Below are positions 26,277-35,261 of a DNA stretch of 64,000 nt, in pieces. This DNA is from Paenibacillus cellulositrophicus (GTDB lineage: Bacteria > Bacillota > Bacilli > Paenibacillales > Paenibacillaceae). Each line of letters starts with the position of its first letter. Positions within the stretch are counted from its first letter, which is position 1. The notes under the pieces are model-generated. The model did no database searches and was not told where the DNA came from. It worked only from the letters and a program-made list of their open reading frames with translations. The stretch spans positions 5,795,001-5,859,000 of the forward strand of contig NZ_CP045295.1 of the NCBI RefSeq assembly GCF_009363095.1. Direction: 5' to 3'. A program made the translations under genes and the position numbers.

Positions 26277-26369
26277 AGTAAGACGACCGAAGCGAATGTT
26301 GTTGTCCGTAAAGTCGAAGCTAGTTTAACGAATGTAGCTGTCAGCGAACAAGAGCTTTGGCAGATATGC

Positions 26370-26410
26370 AGAGCCAGTGGTTGGAGGATATCCAGCGACT
26401 GGCTCTTTTT
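26370..26410 (+). terminator. terminator of the short-chain dehydrogenase gene
   Basis: AGAGCCAGT (26370-26378) pairs with ACTGGCTCT (26398-26406), followed by TTTT. Confidence 0.75.
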
Positions 26411-26481
26411 ATGAAGGTTCTCGTTCTGCTATCCTCTACAGGATCCGAAGGTTGGTAAATCGAATGATGGAACCCCAGCTC

Positions 26482-27186
26482 CTACCTGCCGCTAGCGTCT
26501 TTGTCATAAGTCTGGACGTAAATACCGTCCCCTTCCTGCCATTCGGCGATCAGAACGTCTTTATAATCGGTTATGTGATACGGTTCCAGCTGTGCTCTCA
26601 ACCAGGATTCGTCAAATCCGAGATCCTTAATTTCGTCCCATAACACCTTCCCGTCGCGGATAATCGTTACGGGAACGTACACCGGTTTGTCCGGCAGTTT
26701 CAAGTCCTCCCCGGTCGTTTTCTGATACCGGGACTTTTTTAAAATGCTGAGGGAGCCGTCGGCCTCCAAATAGCAGAAGGCGACCTCCCGAATCGAGAAG
26801 GTTTCGCTTTGGCGGAGCAAGCTTTGCAGCTGGTTTATGTTCATCCGGTTTTTCTTCAGCGCCTGAAGATCCAGGACGCCGTTTTTGATCAATGCAGAAG
26901 GCTTGCCCTCAAATATCCCCCGGAAAAACAGCGATTTTTGCCCCAGGTATTCGATAATGACAAGCAGCACTCCCCACAGGCAGATGGAATAGATGATATA
27001 AGACAGCCCGACTTTCGGTTCATACAAGGCGTTTCCGAGCAGTTCTCCAAACACGATGGAGGCGATGAAGGTGAAGGGGGTAATTTGTTTGATGATTTTT
27101 CTTCCGGCAAATCTCACGATCACGAACAATAAAAAAAATCCGACGATTAGTTTGAGGGTTACGGGCCCTAAATGAATTTCCGGCAT
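26482..27186 (-). CDS. DUF421 (YetF/YrbG-family) membrane protein
   Basis: Protein of 234 residues. Three N-terminal membrane segments span about residues 8-80 (LKLIVGFFLLFVIVRFAGRK, then ITPFTFIASIVFGELLGNAL and YIIYSICLWGVLLVIIEYLG). A cytoplasmic DUF421 domain follows with GKPSALIKNGVLDLQALKKNRMNINQLQSLLRQ and EVAFCYLEADGSLSILKK, both family hallmarks. Bacillus YetF and YdfR-type homologues are often sporulation or stress genes, but their function is not established. It is transcribed alone. Confidence 0.88.
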   Translation of the reverse strand: MPEIHLGPVTLKLIVGFFLLFVIVRFAGRKIIKQITPFTFIASIVFGELLGNALYEPKVGLSYIIYSICLWGVLLVIIEYLGQKSLFFRGIFEGKPSALIKNGVLDLQALKKNRMNINQLQSLLRQSETFSIREVAFCYLEADGSLSILKKSRYQKTTGEDLKLPDKPVYVPVTIIRDGKVLWDEIKDLGFDESWLRAQLEPYHITDYKDVLIAEWQEGDGIYVQTYDKDASGR

Positions 27187-27290
27187 ATGATTAACCTCGC
27201 AGCGGTTTCTATTTTGGAATACATTCTATGTATGCCCATATTGCGCCCGATATTTACTATCTACGTTTCAAGCAGGACGGTAACACAAAA

Positions 27291-27311
27291 GAACCGGCAT
27301 TTGGCCGGTTC
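27291..27311 (-). terminator. hairpin downstream of the minus-strand membrane-protein gene
   Basis: GAACCGGC pairs with GCCGGTTC over ATTTG and is followed on the minus strand by TTTTGTGTT. It is about 145 bases past the gene at 27455. Confidence 0.5.
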
Positions 27312-27454
27312 CTGGATTAAGGATAAGTCTGTGCATCTGAGACTTGGATTTCCGATATCGCAAGGAAAGCTTCCGCTAAGTGCACCCTGGTTTCCTTGAA
27401 GATTCGTCGATCGACGTTTTCTAATGCGGCGAGTGGCGGAATGAAAGAGAGATG

Positions 27455-28072
27455 TTACAGTTTGCTTATCGTCAGCAATCTTTTTCCCATGAACCATATG
27501 GCAGTGCCGGTACCCCACAGGATCAGGGCGGACCCAAGGCCGACTACGGACATATAAGTATTGATGTGAGCCGCGCCAAAGCTGGCCTCCACAGGCAGGA
27601 ACAACAGCGTTGCGAGCGCGAGCAGACACAGTAACGCCCCGGTTAGATGATAAAACTTGACCCGGAACAAAGAGGCTAGCGGAAAAAAGTGAATTCCGAC
27701 AATCAGAGCGGTGACGATGGGGATCAACGCCGTGCGGTCGGCGGCATTACAGACGGCAACCGCAATGGCGATCGCGGCACCCTCTGCCGCAAAGACGATA
27801 TTGAAACGGATGGCGATCCGTTTGCCGGGCCTTGCATCAGCTACTGCGCTTTGATCCTTGATCTTCCGCGACCCACGGATCAGCGAGGCACCTCCGCTGA
27901 ACAGCACAACCCCAATGGCGACAGCTGCGGCTAACCACAAAGGAGCTGCGAACTCCTGCAATCCCATGATGCCGGTATACGCCCACAGCGTACCGAATAA
28001 GGCCATAAAAAAAACGCCGCTTGCCGTTCCGCGTATGGCGGAACTATGGATGGTGCCAGATGGTTTTTTCAT
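27455..28072 (-). CDS. polytopic membrane protein of unknown function
   Basis: Protein of 205 residues with about six hydrophobic segments (among them AAPLWLAAAVAIGVVLFSGGASLI, RFNIVFAAEGAAIAIAVAV, IPIVTALIVGIHFFPLA and LTGALLCLLALATLLFLP). The IVGIHFFPLA stretch is found in DUF7010-like integral membrane proteins of Firmicutes, but I am not certain of the family. No catalytic motif is visible. Transcription is from its own region, 204 bases before the cydAB terminator end. Confidence 0.7.
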   Translation of the reverse strand: MKKPSGTIHSSAIRGTASGVFFMALFGTLWAYTGIMGLQEFAAPLWLAAAVAIGVVLFSGGASLIRGSRKIKDQSAVADARPGKRIAIRFNIVFAAEGAAIAIAVAVCNAADRTALIPIVTALIVGIHFFPLASLFRVKFYHLTGALLCLLALATLLFLPVEASFGAAHINTYMSVVGLGSALILWGTGTAIWFMGKRLLTISKL

Positions 28073-28231
28073 AATGTTAACTCCTCCGAATGGATATGAT
28101 CTTCACTGGATTCATCATATCAAAAGGACCGAACCCCCCGGTATTCACGGTTGTCATGACTTTGATATGACAGTTGTCATCAATTTCCCTATGCTCCAAC
28201 GCCGCCATGTTTCGGCAGTATGCCATGCAAA

Positions 28232-28266
28232 AGAAGCCGACCGGCAATGGGCGCCGGTCAGCTTCT
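28232..28266 (-). terminator. terminator of cydAB
   Basis: A 14-bp stem (28232-28245 with 28253-28266, one mismatch) is followed on the minus strand by TTTTGC, 11 bases past the cydB stop. Confidence 0.75.
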
Positions 28267-28276
28267 GCAGGTCGTA

Positions 28277-29299
28277 TTATTTTGTCCGCAAATACCGCTT
28301 GTCCTTCAGGAATAACCACCAGAACAAAATAAACGCCGGCAGCAGAATGACGGTGCCGAAGCCGTAGCCCCAGAGCAGCGACACGAACATCGAGTGGTTC
28401 GTAAAACCGGCCTCCACTGTCAGGTCGGGGTGGACGATATAGGGCATATGCGCTCTCCCGTAGGCGTAGCTCGCCAGGGCAAACTGCAGAATCACGGCGA
28501 CGACGGACAGGCGCAGCCAGCCTTTTCTGCCGTTATTCCGGCGGATCCACAGTGCACCGTACCCGATGGCAAAAGCGACGACCGACAGCAAGAACCACAT
28601 CGACTGCTCCTGCATTCGGGCTACGATCCATAACGCTTCCGGAACCATCGTAAACGTCGCCAGGACGGCCATCGCCAGCGCCAGCGGCCCCAGAACGACC
28701 GCGATCGAGCGGTAGTGCTGCGAGACCTGCTCGTCGCCGGCTTCCCGGCCGTAGTCGGACAGGAACAAGGCGGACAGGAACAGCTCGGTCAGAATGCCGA
28801 AGCCGACGTGGGCGTACAGCGTGGCGCTGGTCAGCAGCTTCCCGAACTCGAGCTGGGGAAACCCCTGGCTCATGTGAATAAATCCGCCGAGCGAAATCGG
28901 CAGCACGCTGACGAGCAGACCGGGGATCAGCAGTCCGGTGACGCCGGACACGATCCGGAGCGCCAGTTCATGCTTCTGGACAGAGTACGAATAGACGATG
29001 AACGCGCTCCGAAACAGCAGCAGGACGAGCACCAGGCTCACTGGCACGAGCAGGAGCGTGCCCAGGACATAAGCGGCCCGGGGAAAAAAGCCGACCAGCG
29101 CGACCACGAGCAGGACGAGGAAGACGTTGGTGACTTCCCAGGAAGGGGACAGGAAGCGATTCGCGATGTCGGCCGCATGCGGATTCCGTCTGCTGAACAC
29201 CATGGACCAGAAGCCTGCGCCGAAGTCGATGGAACCGGCGATGGAATAGATGAAAATAAAGCACCAGAGAATGGTGATCGCAAGCTGCGTGTCGCTCAT
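28277..29299 (-). CDS. cydB: cytochrome bd-type quinol oxidase subunit II
   Basis: Protein of 340 residues. ATG 29299 is the start because it overlaps the cydA stop by 4 bases (ATGA); an open extension further up lies inside cydA. The opening ILWCFIFIYSIAGSIDFGAGFW is the conserved CydB N-terminus. FLSPSWEVTNVFLVLLVVALVGFFP continues it, followed by eight or nine membrane segments. CydB stabilises the haem-bearing CydA in the membrane. The cydDC exporter genes needed for assembly in other bacteria are not in the window. Confidence 0.93.
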   Translation of the reverse strand: MSDTQLAITILWCFIFIYSIAGSIDFGAGFWSMVFSRRNPHAADIANRFLSPSWEVTNVFLVLLVVALVGFFPRAAYVLGTLLLVPVSLVLVLLLFRSAFIVYSYSVQKHELALRIVSGVTGLLIPGLLVSVLPISLGGFIHMSQGFPQLEFGKLLTSATLYAHVGFGILTELFLSALFLSDYGREAGDEQVSQHYRSIAVVLGPLALAMAVLATFTMVPEALWIVARMQEQSMWFLLSVVAFAIGYGALWIRRNNGRKGWLRLSVVAVILQFALASYAYGRAHMPYIVHPDLTVEAGFTNHSMFVSLLWGYGFGTVILLPAFILFWWLFLKDKRYLRTK

Positions 29300-30642
29300 A
29301 GGCTTCTCCCCTCTCCGTTCACGCCCTCCACCCCGTCGAAGGTGACCGGATGCCGTTTGAAATAGTAGTACATCACCACGGCTGTGACGATGAGCAGAAA
29401 AACATACAGGCCGAGGAAAAGGACAAACAGCGAACCGAGATGCTGCGCCTTCGTCGCGGCCGACGCCGTCGTCTGCATATGGTAGATCGTCCACGGCTGA
29501 CGCCCCGTACAGCTGAACACCCAGCCCGTTTCAATGCCGATCATGGACAGCGGGCCGGCCAGCAGCAGGGCGGACAGCAGCCACCTCGGATAGGGGCGCT
29601 TGGTCAGCAGCCGCAGACCGACCGTAAAGGCCGATGCGAGGATCAGCAGCGTGCCGATCCCGACCATGACGTTGAACAGCGTATGAATGATCAGCGGAGG
29701 CCACTGATCCTCCGGAAAATCGTTCAATCCTTTCACCACCGTGTCGAACCGGTTGCCCGCCAGAAAGCTGAGCGCCCACGGAATTTCGATGGCACCTTTA
29801 ATACTGCGGGTTTCTTTATCAGTGACACCGCCGATCGCGAGCGGCGCATAGGCTTGGGTCTCAAAGAGTCCCTCGGCCGCCGCCAGCTTTTCGGGCTGAT
29901 GCTCATGCAGCATTTGCGCGGTTTCGTGGCCGCTAAGCGCCGTCATGAGCGAAATGATCCCGCCGATGAGCAGTCCAAGGAACAGGCTCTTCTGGTGATA
30001 GGACCGCTCGCGTTCCGACGATCCGCGTTTTAGCAGCTTATAGGCAGCTACCGAAGCGACCGCAAACGCCCCGGTCATATAGGCCGACAGCAGGACATGC
30101 ATGGCCGTCGTCGGCAGGCTCGGGTTGAACACGGCCGCCCATGGATGGACGTCAAACACCCGGCCGTTTTCCATCCGGAAGCCGCTGGGCGTATTCATCC
30201 AGGCGTGGGCGTCGGTAATGAGCACAGCGGACATGCTGGATCCGATCGCAACAAAGATGACACTCAGAATCCGCAGGGTTGGCGGAAGCCGATCCGCCGC
30301 GTAGACGTAGATGGACATGAACAGCGCCTCGAGGAAAAATGCCCAGATCTCAATCTGGAAGGGAAGCGCGATCACTTGGCCGACGATTTCCATAAAGCCG
30401 GGCCACAAGAGGGACAGCATCACGCCGACCAGGGTTCCCGACGGAATGGCGACGCCAAGGAGAATGGCGAGGCCTTTGGTCCAGCGTTTGGCGAGCGTGG
30501 CGTAGTCCTTATCCTTTTTCACCTGGTACAAAACTTCCGCGATCACGATCATGAAGGGGATGCCTACCCCGAGTGTCGCAAAGATGATATGAAACGCCAT
30601 GGACGATCCGAACAGTGACCGTGCAAGCATAACGTTATCCAT
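29296..30642 (-). CDS. cydA: cytochrome bd-type quinol oxidase subunit I
   Basis: Protein of 448 residues. It reduces oxygen to water with quinol electrons in the cytoplasmic membrane. The haem-ligand histidine 18 is in MAFHIIFATLGVGIPF. ALPFQIEIWAFFLEALFM and DAHAWMNTPSGF are family signatures, and GWVFSCTGRQPWTIYHMQT near residue 375 is the quinone-side GRQPW box. The protein is shorter than long-Q-loop CydA, so it belongs to the short-loop, cyanide-insensitive-oxidase-like group. ATG 30642 heads the cydAB unit. Bacillus homologues are induced at low oxygen or under respiratory inhibition; no regulator site was recognised here. Confidence 0.95.
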   Translation of the reverse strand: MDNVMLARSLFGSSMAFHIIFATLGVGIPFMIVIAEVLYQVKKDKDYATLAKRWTKGLAILLGVAIPSGTLVGVMLSLLWPGFMEIVGQVIALPFQIEIWAFFLEALFMSIYVYAADRLPPTLRILSVIFVAIGSSMSAVLITDAHAWMNTPSGFRMENGRVFDVHPWAAVFNPSLPTTAMHVLLSAYMTGAFAVASVAAYKLLKRGSSERERSYHQKSLFLGLLIGGIISLMTALSGHETAQMLHEHQPEKLAAAEGLFETQAYAPLAIGGVTDKETRSIKGAIEIPWALSFLAGNRFDTVVKGLNDFPEDQWPPLIIHTLFNVMVGIGTLLILASAFTVGLRLLTKRPYPRWLLSALLLAGPLSMIGIETGWVFSCTGRQPWTIYHMQTTASAATKAQHLGSLFVLFLGLYVFLLIVTAVVMYYYFKRHPVTFDGVEGVNGEGRSL

Positions 30643-30775
30643 AAGAAGCCTCCGTTCTGAGCGTAAAGTCGCATCTTATTGTGAACCAAGGTTATCCAAA
30701 GTATTCCTGCACAGATAAATAACGCCAAGAGCGTAAAGCGGCCGGAACAGAGAGTAAGCGGGCGGGGACAATGGA

Positions 30776-30805
30776 TTGTGGGTGTATCCATCCTGACTGT
30801 ATAAT
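30776..30805 (+). promoter_or_regulatory. promoter of the merR-type gene
   Basis: TTGTGG (30776-30781), 18 bases and a perfect TATAAT (30800-30805) lie 35 bases before the GTG start. Confidence 0.45.
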
Positions 30806-30839
30806 GAAGATAAGATGACTAGGAAAGGGGCGGCCCGGA

Positions 30840-31205
30840 GTGAAAATCAGCGAATTGTCGCAATTAACCCATGTCAGTGCCCGCTCGATCCGTCATTACG
30901 AAAATCAAGGTCTTCTCATCGCCGACAGATTGGATAACGATTACCGGGATTTCCCTGAATCGGCTGTCGGGCGGGTCAAGGCGATCCAGCTGTACTTGAA
31001 GCTGGGATTGACGGTTGAAGAGATCAAAGCGTTATTCAGAACGGAAGTGGCCGATCCTGACGGTTATGAATATTGCGAGGAGATGCTGGCCACGTATGAG
31101 GGAAAGCTGCAGCAGGTAAATGAGCAGATCGAAGCCTTGCAGGGGCTGAAAACATTACTGGAAAGACAAATCGCCCTCACCAACGGGAAAAAGAACATCG
31201 TATAG
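30840..31205 (+). CDS. MerR-family regulator
   Basis: Protein of 121 residues from GTG 30840, with AGGAAAGGGG about 9 bases upstream. The N-terminal helix-turn-helix MKISELSQLTHVSARSIRHYENQGLL and the wing RDFPESAVGRVKAIQLYLKLGLTVEEIKALF are typical MerR; a C-terminal coiled-coil of about 40 residues mediates dimerisation. There is one cysteine (EYCEEML) and no metal-binding cluster, so the inducer is probably organic. The next gene downstream has a promoter of MerR geometry and is the likely target. Confidence 0.9.
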   Translation: MKISELSQLTHVSARSIRHYENQGLLIADRLDNDYRDFPESAVGRVKAIQLYLKLGLTVEEIKALFRTEVADPDGYEYCEEMLATYEGKLQQVNEQIEALQGLKTLLERQIALTNGKKNIV

Positions 31206-31216
31206 CCAAAACAGCA

Positions 31217-31247
31217 CTGGAGCGGCGGAAGCATGCTCCGGTTTTTT
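31217..31247 (+). terminator. terminator of the merR-type gene
   Basis: CTGGAGC pairs with GCTCCGG (one G-U) followed by seven T residues, immediately before the next promoter. Confidence 0.65.
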
Positions 31248-31251
31248 TATG

Positions 31252-31283
31252 TTGACATTGACACTAGTGTAAACCTTTATGAT
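31252..31283 (+). promoter_or_regulatory. MerR-type promoter with 20-bp spacer and dyad
   Basis: TTGACA (31252-31257), a 20-bp spacer and TATGAT (31278-31283). The spacer contains the perfect palindrome ACACTAGTGT (31261-31270), extended imperfectly on both sides. A long spacer with a central dyad is the signature of MerR-activated promoters. Confidence 0.65.
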
Positions 31284-31316
31284 GGGCTTAATCTCGTGAT
31301 GAAGGGAGCTTTACCT

Positions 31317-32252
31317 ATGAATACAGGTTTTCCAAATGACAATCTTCAAGCTGGTGATTCGTATGCGGCCGGCCATTCCAAATCAGTCACCCTCATCGGA
31401 CTCGGCCCGATGGGACAGGCGATGGCGCGCGTGCTGCTTGACCGCGGCTATGCCGTGACCTTGTGGAACCGGACCCCCGGCAAGGTGGAAGAGCTTGTCC
31501 GGCAAGGTGCCGTCCAGGCCGAGACAGTGGGCGGCGCTTTGGATGCGAATGAGCTCACGATACTCAGCCTAACCGATTACGACGTCATGTACGCTATTTT
31601 CGAACCGGCCATAGAGCGCTTGGCAGGCAAAACGATCGTCAACCTGAGCTCGGACACGCCGGCGAACGCCCGTAAGGCGGCGGAGTGGCTAGCGGACCGC
31701 GGCGCCCGTCTCGTCACAGGCGGCGTGCAGGTTCCTCCTTCAGGGATCGGCCAATCCGGATCCTATACGTATTACAGCGGGCCAAGGGAGGCGTTTGAGG
31801 GTTATAAGGAGACGCTGGAGGTGTTGACCGGCACCGATTACAGGGGAGAGGATCCCGGACTTTCCATGGTGTATTACCAGATCCAAATGGACATGTTCTG
31901 GACATCCATGCTCAGCTATTTACATGCGCTTGCGCTGGCTGACGCAAACGGCATTTCGGCGGAACAGCTTCTGCCGTATGCTTCAGCGACCCTGTCGTCG
32001 CTGCCGGGCTTTATCGCGTTCTATACGCCTCGCCTTGACGAAGGGCTGCATCCCGGCGATGTGGACAGACTGGCCATGGGTGTGGCGAGCGTCCAGCATG
32101 TCGTGCATACAGCCGAAGATGCGGGGATTGATGCTGCTTTACCGGCTGCCGTGCTCCAGATTTTCATGCGGGGAATGGACCAAGGATATGCCGGGAACAG
32201 CTTTACCAGCCTGATTGAAACGTTCAAAGCAGCAAAAGTGCGGAACACATGA
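31317..32252 (+). CDS. NAD(P)-dependent oxidoreductase, imine-reductase / beta-hydroxyacid dehydrogenase type
   Basis: Protein of 311 residues from ATG 31317, with AAGGGAG 8 bases upstream. The NADP motif is LIGLGPMGQAMARVLLDRGY (about residues 24-43), and the arginine after VTLWNRTPGK binds NADPH. SLTDYDVMYAIFEPAI and NLSSDTPANARKAAEW follow. In beta-hydroxyacid dehydrogenases the second motif has a catalytic lysine; here the C-terminal half (YYQIQMDMFWTSMLSYLHALALADANGI) is of the imine-reductase type, in which that lysine is replaced. Promoter geometry links it to the upstream MerR protein. The substrate is unknown. Confidence 0.85.
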   Translation: MNTGFPNDNLQAGDSYAAGHSKSVTLIGLGPMGQAMARVLLDRGYAVTLWNRTPGKVEELVRQGAVQAETVGGALDANELTILSLTDYDVMYAIFEPAIERLAGKTIVNLSSDTPANARKAAEWLADRGARLVTGGVQVPPSGIGQSGSYTYYSGPREAFEGYKETLEVLTGTDYRGEDPGLSMVYYQIQMDMFWTSMLSYLHALALADANGISAEQLLPYASATLSSLPGFIAFYTPRLDEGLHPGDVDRLAMGVASVQHVVHTAEDAGIDAALPAAVLQIFMRGMDQGYAGNSFTSLIETFKAAKVRNT

Positions 32253-32264
32253 CCCGCTATACCG

Positions 32265-32299
32265 AAGCCTGACTCCATTTGGAGTTCAGGCTTTTTTGT
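32265..32299 (+). terminator. terminator of the imine-reductase-like gene
   Basis: AAGCCTGACTCC pairs with GGAGTTCAGGCTT (one bulged T) over ATTT and is followed by a T-run. Confidence 0.8.
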
Positions 32300-32318
32300 A
32301 CTGTATCTAAGAAGCCGA

Positions 32319-32348
32319 TTGACCTTCGTCAAGGTCTAGGGGTATACT
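32319..32348 (+). promoter_or_regulatory. promoter of the GH2 gene with GTATAC site
   Basis: TTGACC (32319-32324), 18 bp and TATACT (32343-32348). The -10 is within GGTATACTTT, matching the sites at 5946 and 11412. Confidence 0.5.
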
Positions 32349-32459
32349 TTATTCAATTTTTCAGAATACGTTTTCGGTGACTCGGCAAGAGCCGGAAAAC
32401 GATAGTCTGTCTTACATATAACGCTGCATACAGCGTAACGATTTCAAGGAGGTTATCAT

Positions 32460-35261
32460 TTGCTTACTACATTAAATCTAGCCGGAATTTGGGAACTCCA
32501 ATTGGATGGAGAGAAGTCCGGATTGCTAACGCCGTTCACCGATACGATGGCGCTCCCTGGCACGACATCCCATGCCCGAAAAGGGGAGCGGAACGAAGCC
32601 GCAGAGATCGGCTCGCTGACGGATGAGTATCGTTTTGAAGGCTATGCCTGGTTTTCACGGACGTTTGAAGTGGACGCATCACTCGTAGAGTTACCCTGCT
32701 TCCTTTACCTGGAGCGTACGCGTGTGACAACCGTTTGGATCGACGGTGAGGAATTGGGCAGCCGTAACAGTCTGAGCACCCCCCATGTGTACGAGATCTC
32801 CGGAGGACTGGCGGCAGGGACGCATACGATCCTTATTCGTGTCGACAACACGAACTACCCTACCAAAGGCGGCCATCTCACATCTCCGGATACCCAGACG
32901 AACTGGAACGGCATCACCGGACGGATCGAGCTGCAATTTACGGGCCAGCGTTACCTGCAAAATGTCCAGGTCTATCCGGATGCGGCAAGCCGGTCGGTCA
33001 CCGTCAAGGCGCGTCGCGTGGGCATTTCCGCAGACAAGCTGGTCGTGTCAGCATCCGGATTCAACGGCGATTCCGAGCATCGGCCGGAGGCGCATACGTT
33101 CAGCCTTTCCGATGATCTCGAGGTCGTTATCACATACCCGCTCGGTGAAGACGCCAGACTGTGGAGCGAGTTCGATCCCTACCTGTACAAGCTGAACCTT
33201 CGTCTGGTAGACGAGGAAGGAACGCTGCTGGACGTGACCGAAATCGTATTCGGACTGCGGTCATTCCAGGCTGACGGCGATAAGTTTACGATTAACGGAA
33301 TCCGGACCTTTCTGCGCGGGAAGCATGACGGCCTCATTTTCCCGCTGACAGGCTATGCGCCGACGACCGTTGACGAATGGCTGCAGGTGCTTACCATTGC
33401 CAAATCGTACGGCATCAACCATTATCGCTTCCATACCTGTTGTCCGCCGGAAGCCGCTTTTACCGCGGCCGATCTGCTGGGGATCTATATGGAGCCGGAG
33501 CTGCCGTTCTGGGGAACCGTCACCGACGAATCCGATCCGAACCATAACGCTGCCGAACAGGAATACCTGATTCAGGAAGGGTTCTCCATGCTGGAGAGCT
33601 TCGGCAATCATCCGTCTTTTGTCATGATGTCGCTCGGGAACGAGCTGTGGGGGAGCAAGTCGCGCCTCAGTGAGATCCTGGCCGCTTACAAAGCGTTCGA
33701 TGACCGCCCCTTGTATACGCAAGGATCGAACAACTTCCAGTTCGTGCCGGACATACTCCCGGAGGAGGATTTCTTCTGCGGCGTCCGTTTCTCGCGGGAT
33801 CGTCTCTTCCGCGGCTCCTACGCCATGTGTGACGCGCCGCAGGGCCATGTGCAGACGGACATGCCAAGCACCCGCAAAGATTATGACGAGCAGATCCAGC
33901 CGTCCGTCTTCGGTAAAGGACCGGAGGAAGGATCCCGGAACAGCATCCAGATCCAGTACGGAACAGGTACGAAGACCGTGCAGGCGTCGGCGGTAGAAGA
34001 ACAATTGATCCCCCGCATTCCGGTCGTTTCGCACGAGATCGGACAGTATGCCACCTTCCCGAATTTTGGCGAGATCGAAAAATACACAGGTCCCCTCAAA
34101 GCCCGCAATTTCGAAACATTCCGGAAACGGCTCGAGGATAAGGGGCTCGGCCATTTGGCGGAAGCATACTTTTGGAACTCTGGGCAGCTGGCGGTAGACT
34201 GCTATAAGGAGGAGCTGGAAGCCGCTTTCCGGTCCCGACGGCTGGCAGGGTTCCAGCTGTTGGATCTCCAGGATTTCAGCGGCCAAGGGACGGCGCTTGT
34301 GGGTGTGCTGGATGCTTTTATGGACAGCAAGGGCTTGGTGACTCCGGAGGAGTGGCGGACGTTCTGCTCCGACGCCGTGCTGCTGGCGCGTTTTGACAAG
34401 TATCATTTTACAGCCGGCGAGCGTTTCGACGCGCACGTCGAGCTGGCTTATTTCCGCGGCATACCGCTAAACGCGGCTGAAGTGGTCTGGAACGTTGCAG
34501 AAGGCGGGACGATTCTGACCGAAGGAACGCTGGCTGTGGAAGCATCGCAAGACGACAACTACGTGGACTTCGGGGATATCTCCTTTGTGGTTCCGGAACC
34601 TGCGGGAATGACGCAGGTTATCTTGTCACTCGCCATCACCGGGACGGATATCCGTAAAACCTACCCGCTCTGGCTCTACCCGGCGGGAGTGACTGTCGAT
34701 GTATCAGCCGAACAATGGGTAACCGCACTGGACCCAGGCGTCCTGGCGCGTCTTGCGAAGGGGGAGTCTCTGCTGCTTACGCCGGACCCGGCCCGGCTGG
34801 AATCCGCCGTAGACGGCACATACTGTACGGATTTCTGGTGTTACCCGATGTTCCGGTCGATATCGGAGAGCATGAACAAGCCTGTGCCTGTCGGTACGAT
34901 GGGACTGCTGATCGATCACTTGCATCCGGCACTGCGGCATTTTCCAAGCGCATCGCATTCGACGTATCCTTGGTGGAGCATCGCGTCCCACTCACGTCCG
35001 ATCATTCTGGACGAACTGTCCCATGCTTTGTCGCCGATCGTTCAGACGATTGACAATTTTGAGCGCAACCATAAGCTGGGCCTCTTGTTCGAGTGCCGGG
35101 TCGGCGCCGGCAGGCTCCTCGTCTGTCCGCTGAATACGGAAGCTGTGATTGGTACGCCGGAGGGCAAGCAGTTCCTGCACAGCCTGATCGAATATGTACG
35201 ATCCGAAGACTTTGATCCGCAGGTTGAGCTTGCGCTTTCCGAGCTTCAGGCCATCCTGTAA
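32460..35261 (+). CDS. GH2-family glycoside hydrolase
   Basis: Protein of 933 residues from TTG 32460, with AAGGAGG 7 bases upstream. The N-terminal sugar-binding domain (LAGIWELQLDGEKSG, LERTRVTTVWIDGEELG, NTNYPTKGGHLTSPDTQTNW) and an Ig-like domain precede a TIM barrel that begins near residue 270 (FGLRSFQADGDKFTINGIRTFLRGKHDG). The putative acid/base is Glu 395 in SLGNELWG, the NE pair of GH2. The nucleophile may be Glu 526 in VVSHEIGQY. The C-terminal 300 residues are beta-rich. There is no signal peptide, so it acts inside. Specificity cannot be told (galactosidase, glucuronidase and others share the fold). The CCP in YRFHTCCPP is where other GH2 proteins read RxSHxPP. Confidence 0.87.
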   Translation: MLTTLNLAGIWELQLDGEKSGLLTPFTDTMALPGTTSHARKGERNEAAEIGSLTDEYRFEGYAWFSRTFEVDASLVELPCFLYLERTRVTTVWIDGEELGSRNSLSTPHVYEISGGLAAGTHTILIRVDNTNYPTKGGHLTSPDTQTNWNGITGRIELQFTGQRYLQNVQVYPDAASRSVTVKARRVGISADKLVVSASGFNGDSEHRPEAHTFSLSDDLEVVITYPLGEDARLWSEFDPYLYKLNLRLVDEEGTLLDVTEIVFGLRSFQADGDKFTINGIRTFLRGKHDGLIFPLTGYAPTTVDEWLQVLTIAKSYGINHYRFHTCCPPEAAFTAADLLGIYMEPELPFWGTVTDESDPNHNAAEQEYLIQEGFSMLESFGNHPSFVMMSLGNELWGSKSRLSEILAAYKAFDDRPLYTQGSNNFQFVPDILPEEDFFCGVRFSRDRLFRGSYAMCDAPQGHVQTDMPSTRKDYDEQIQPSVFGKGPEEGSRNSIQIQYGTGTKTVQASAVEEQLIPRIPVVSHEIGQYATFPNFGEIEKYTGPLKARNFETFRKRLEDKGLGHLAEAYFWNSGQLAVDCYKEELEAAFRSRRLAGFQLLDLQDFSGQGTALVGVLDAFMDSKGLVTPEEWRTFCSDAVLLARFDKYHFTAGERFDAHVELAYFRGIPLNAAEVVWNVAEGGTILTEGTLAVEASQDDNYVDFGDISFVVPEPAGMTQVILSLAITGTDIRKTYPLWLYPAGVTVDVSAEQWVTALDPGVLARLAKGESLLLTPDPARLESAVDGTYCTDFWCYPMFRSISESMNKPVPVGTMGLLIDHLHPALRHFPSASHSTYPWWSIASHSRPIILDELSHALSPIVQTIDNFERNHKLGLLFECRVGAGRLLVCPLNTEAVIGTPEGKQFLHSLIEYVRSEDFDPQVELALSELQAIL

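Noticed and set aside
28715..30618. several plus-strand open frames opposite cydA and cydB, rich in H, Q, R and E
   Set aside because: cydA and cydB are certain on the minus strand; the plus frames are low-complexity shadows.
33261..34436. 391-codon open frame opposite the GH2 gene
   Set aside because: It mirrors the codon bias of the GH2 barrel and shows no family features.
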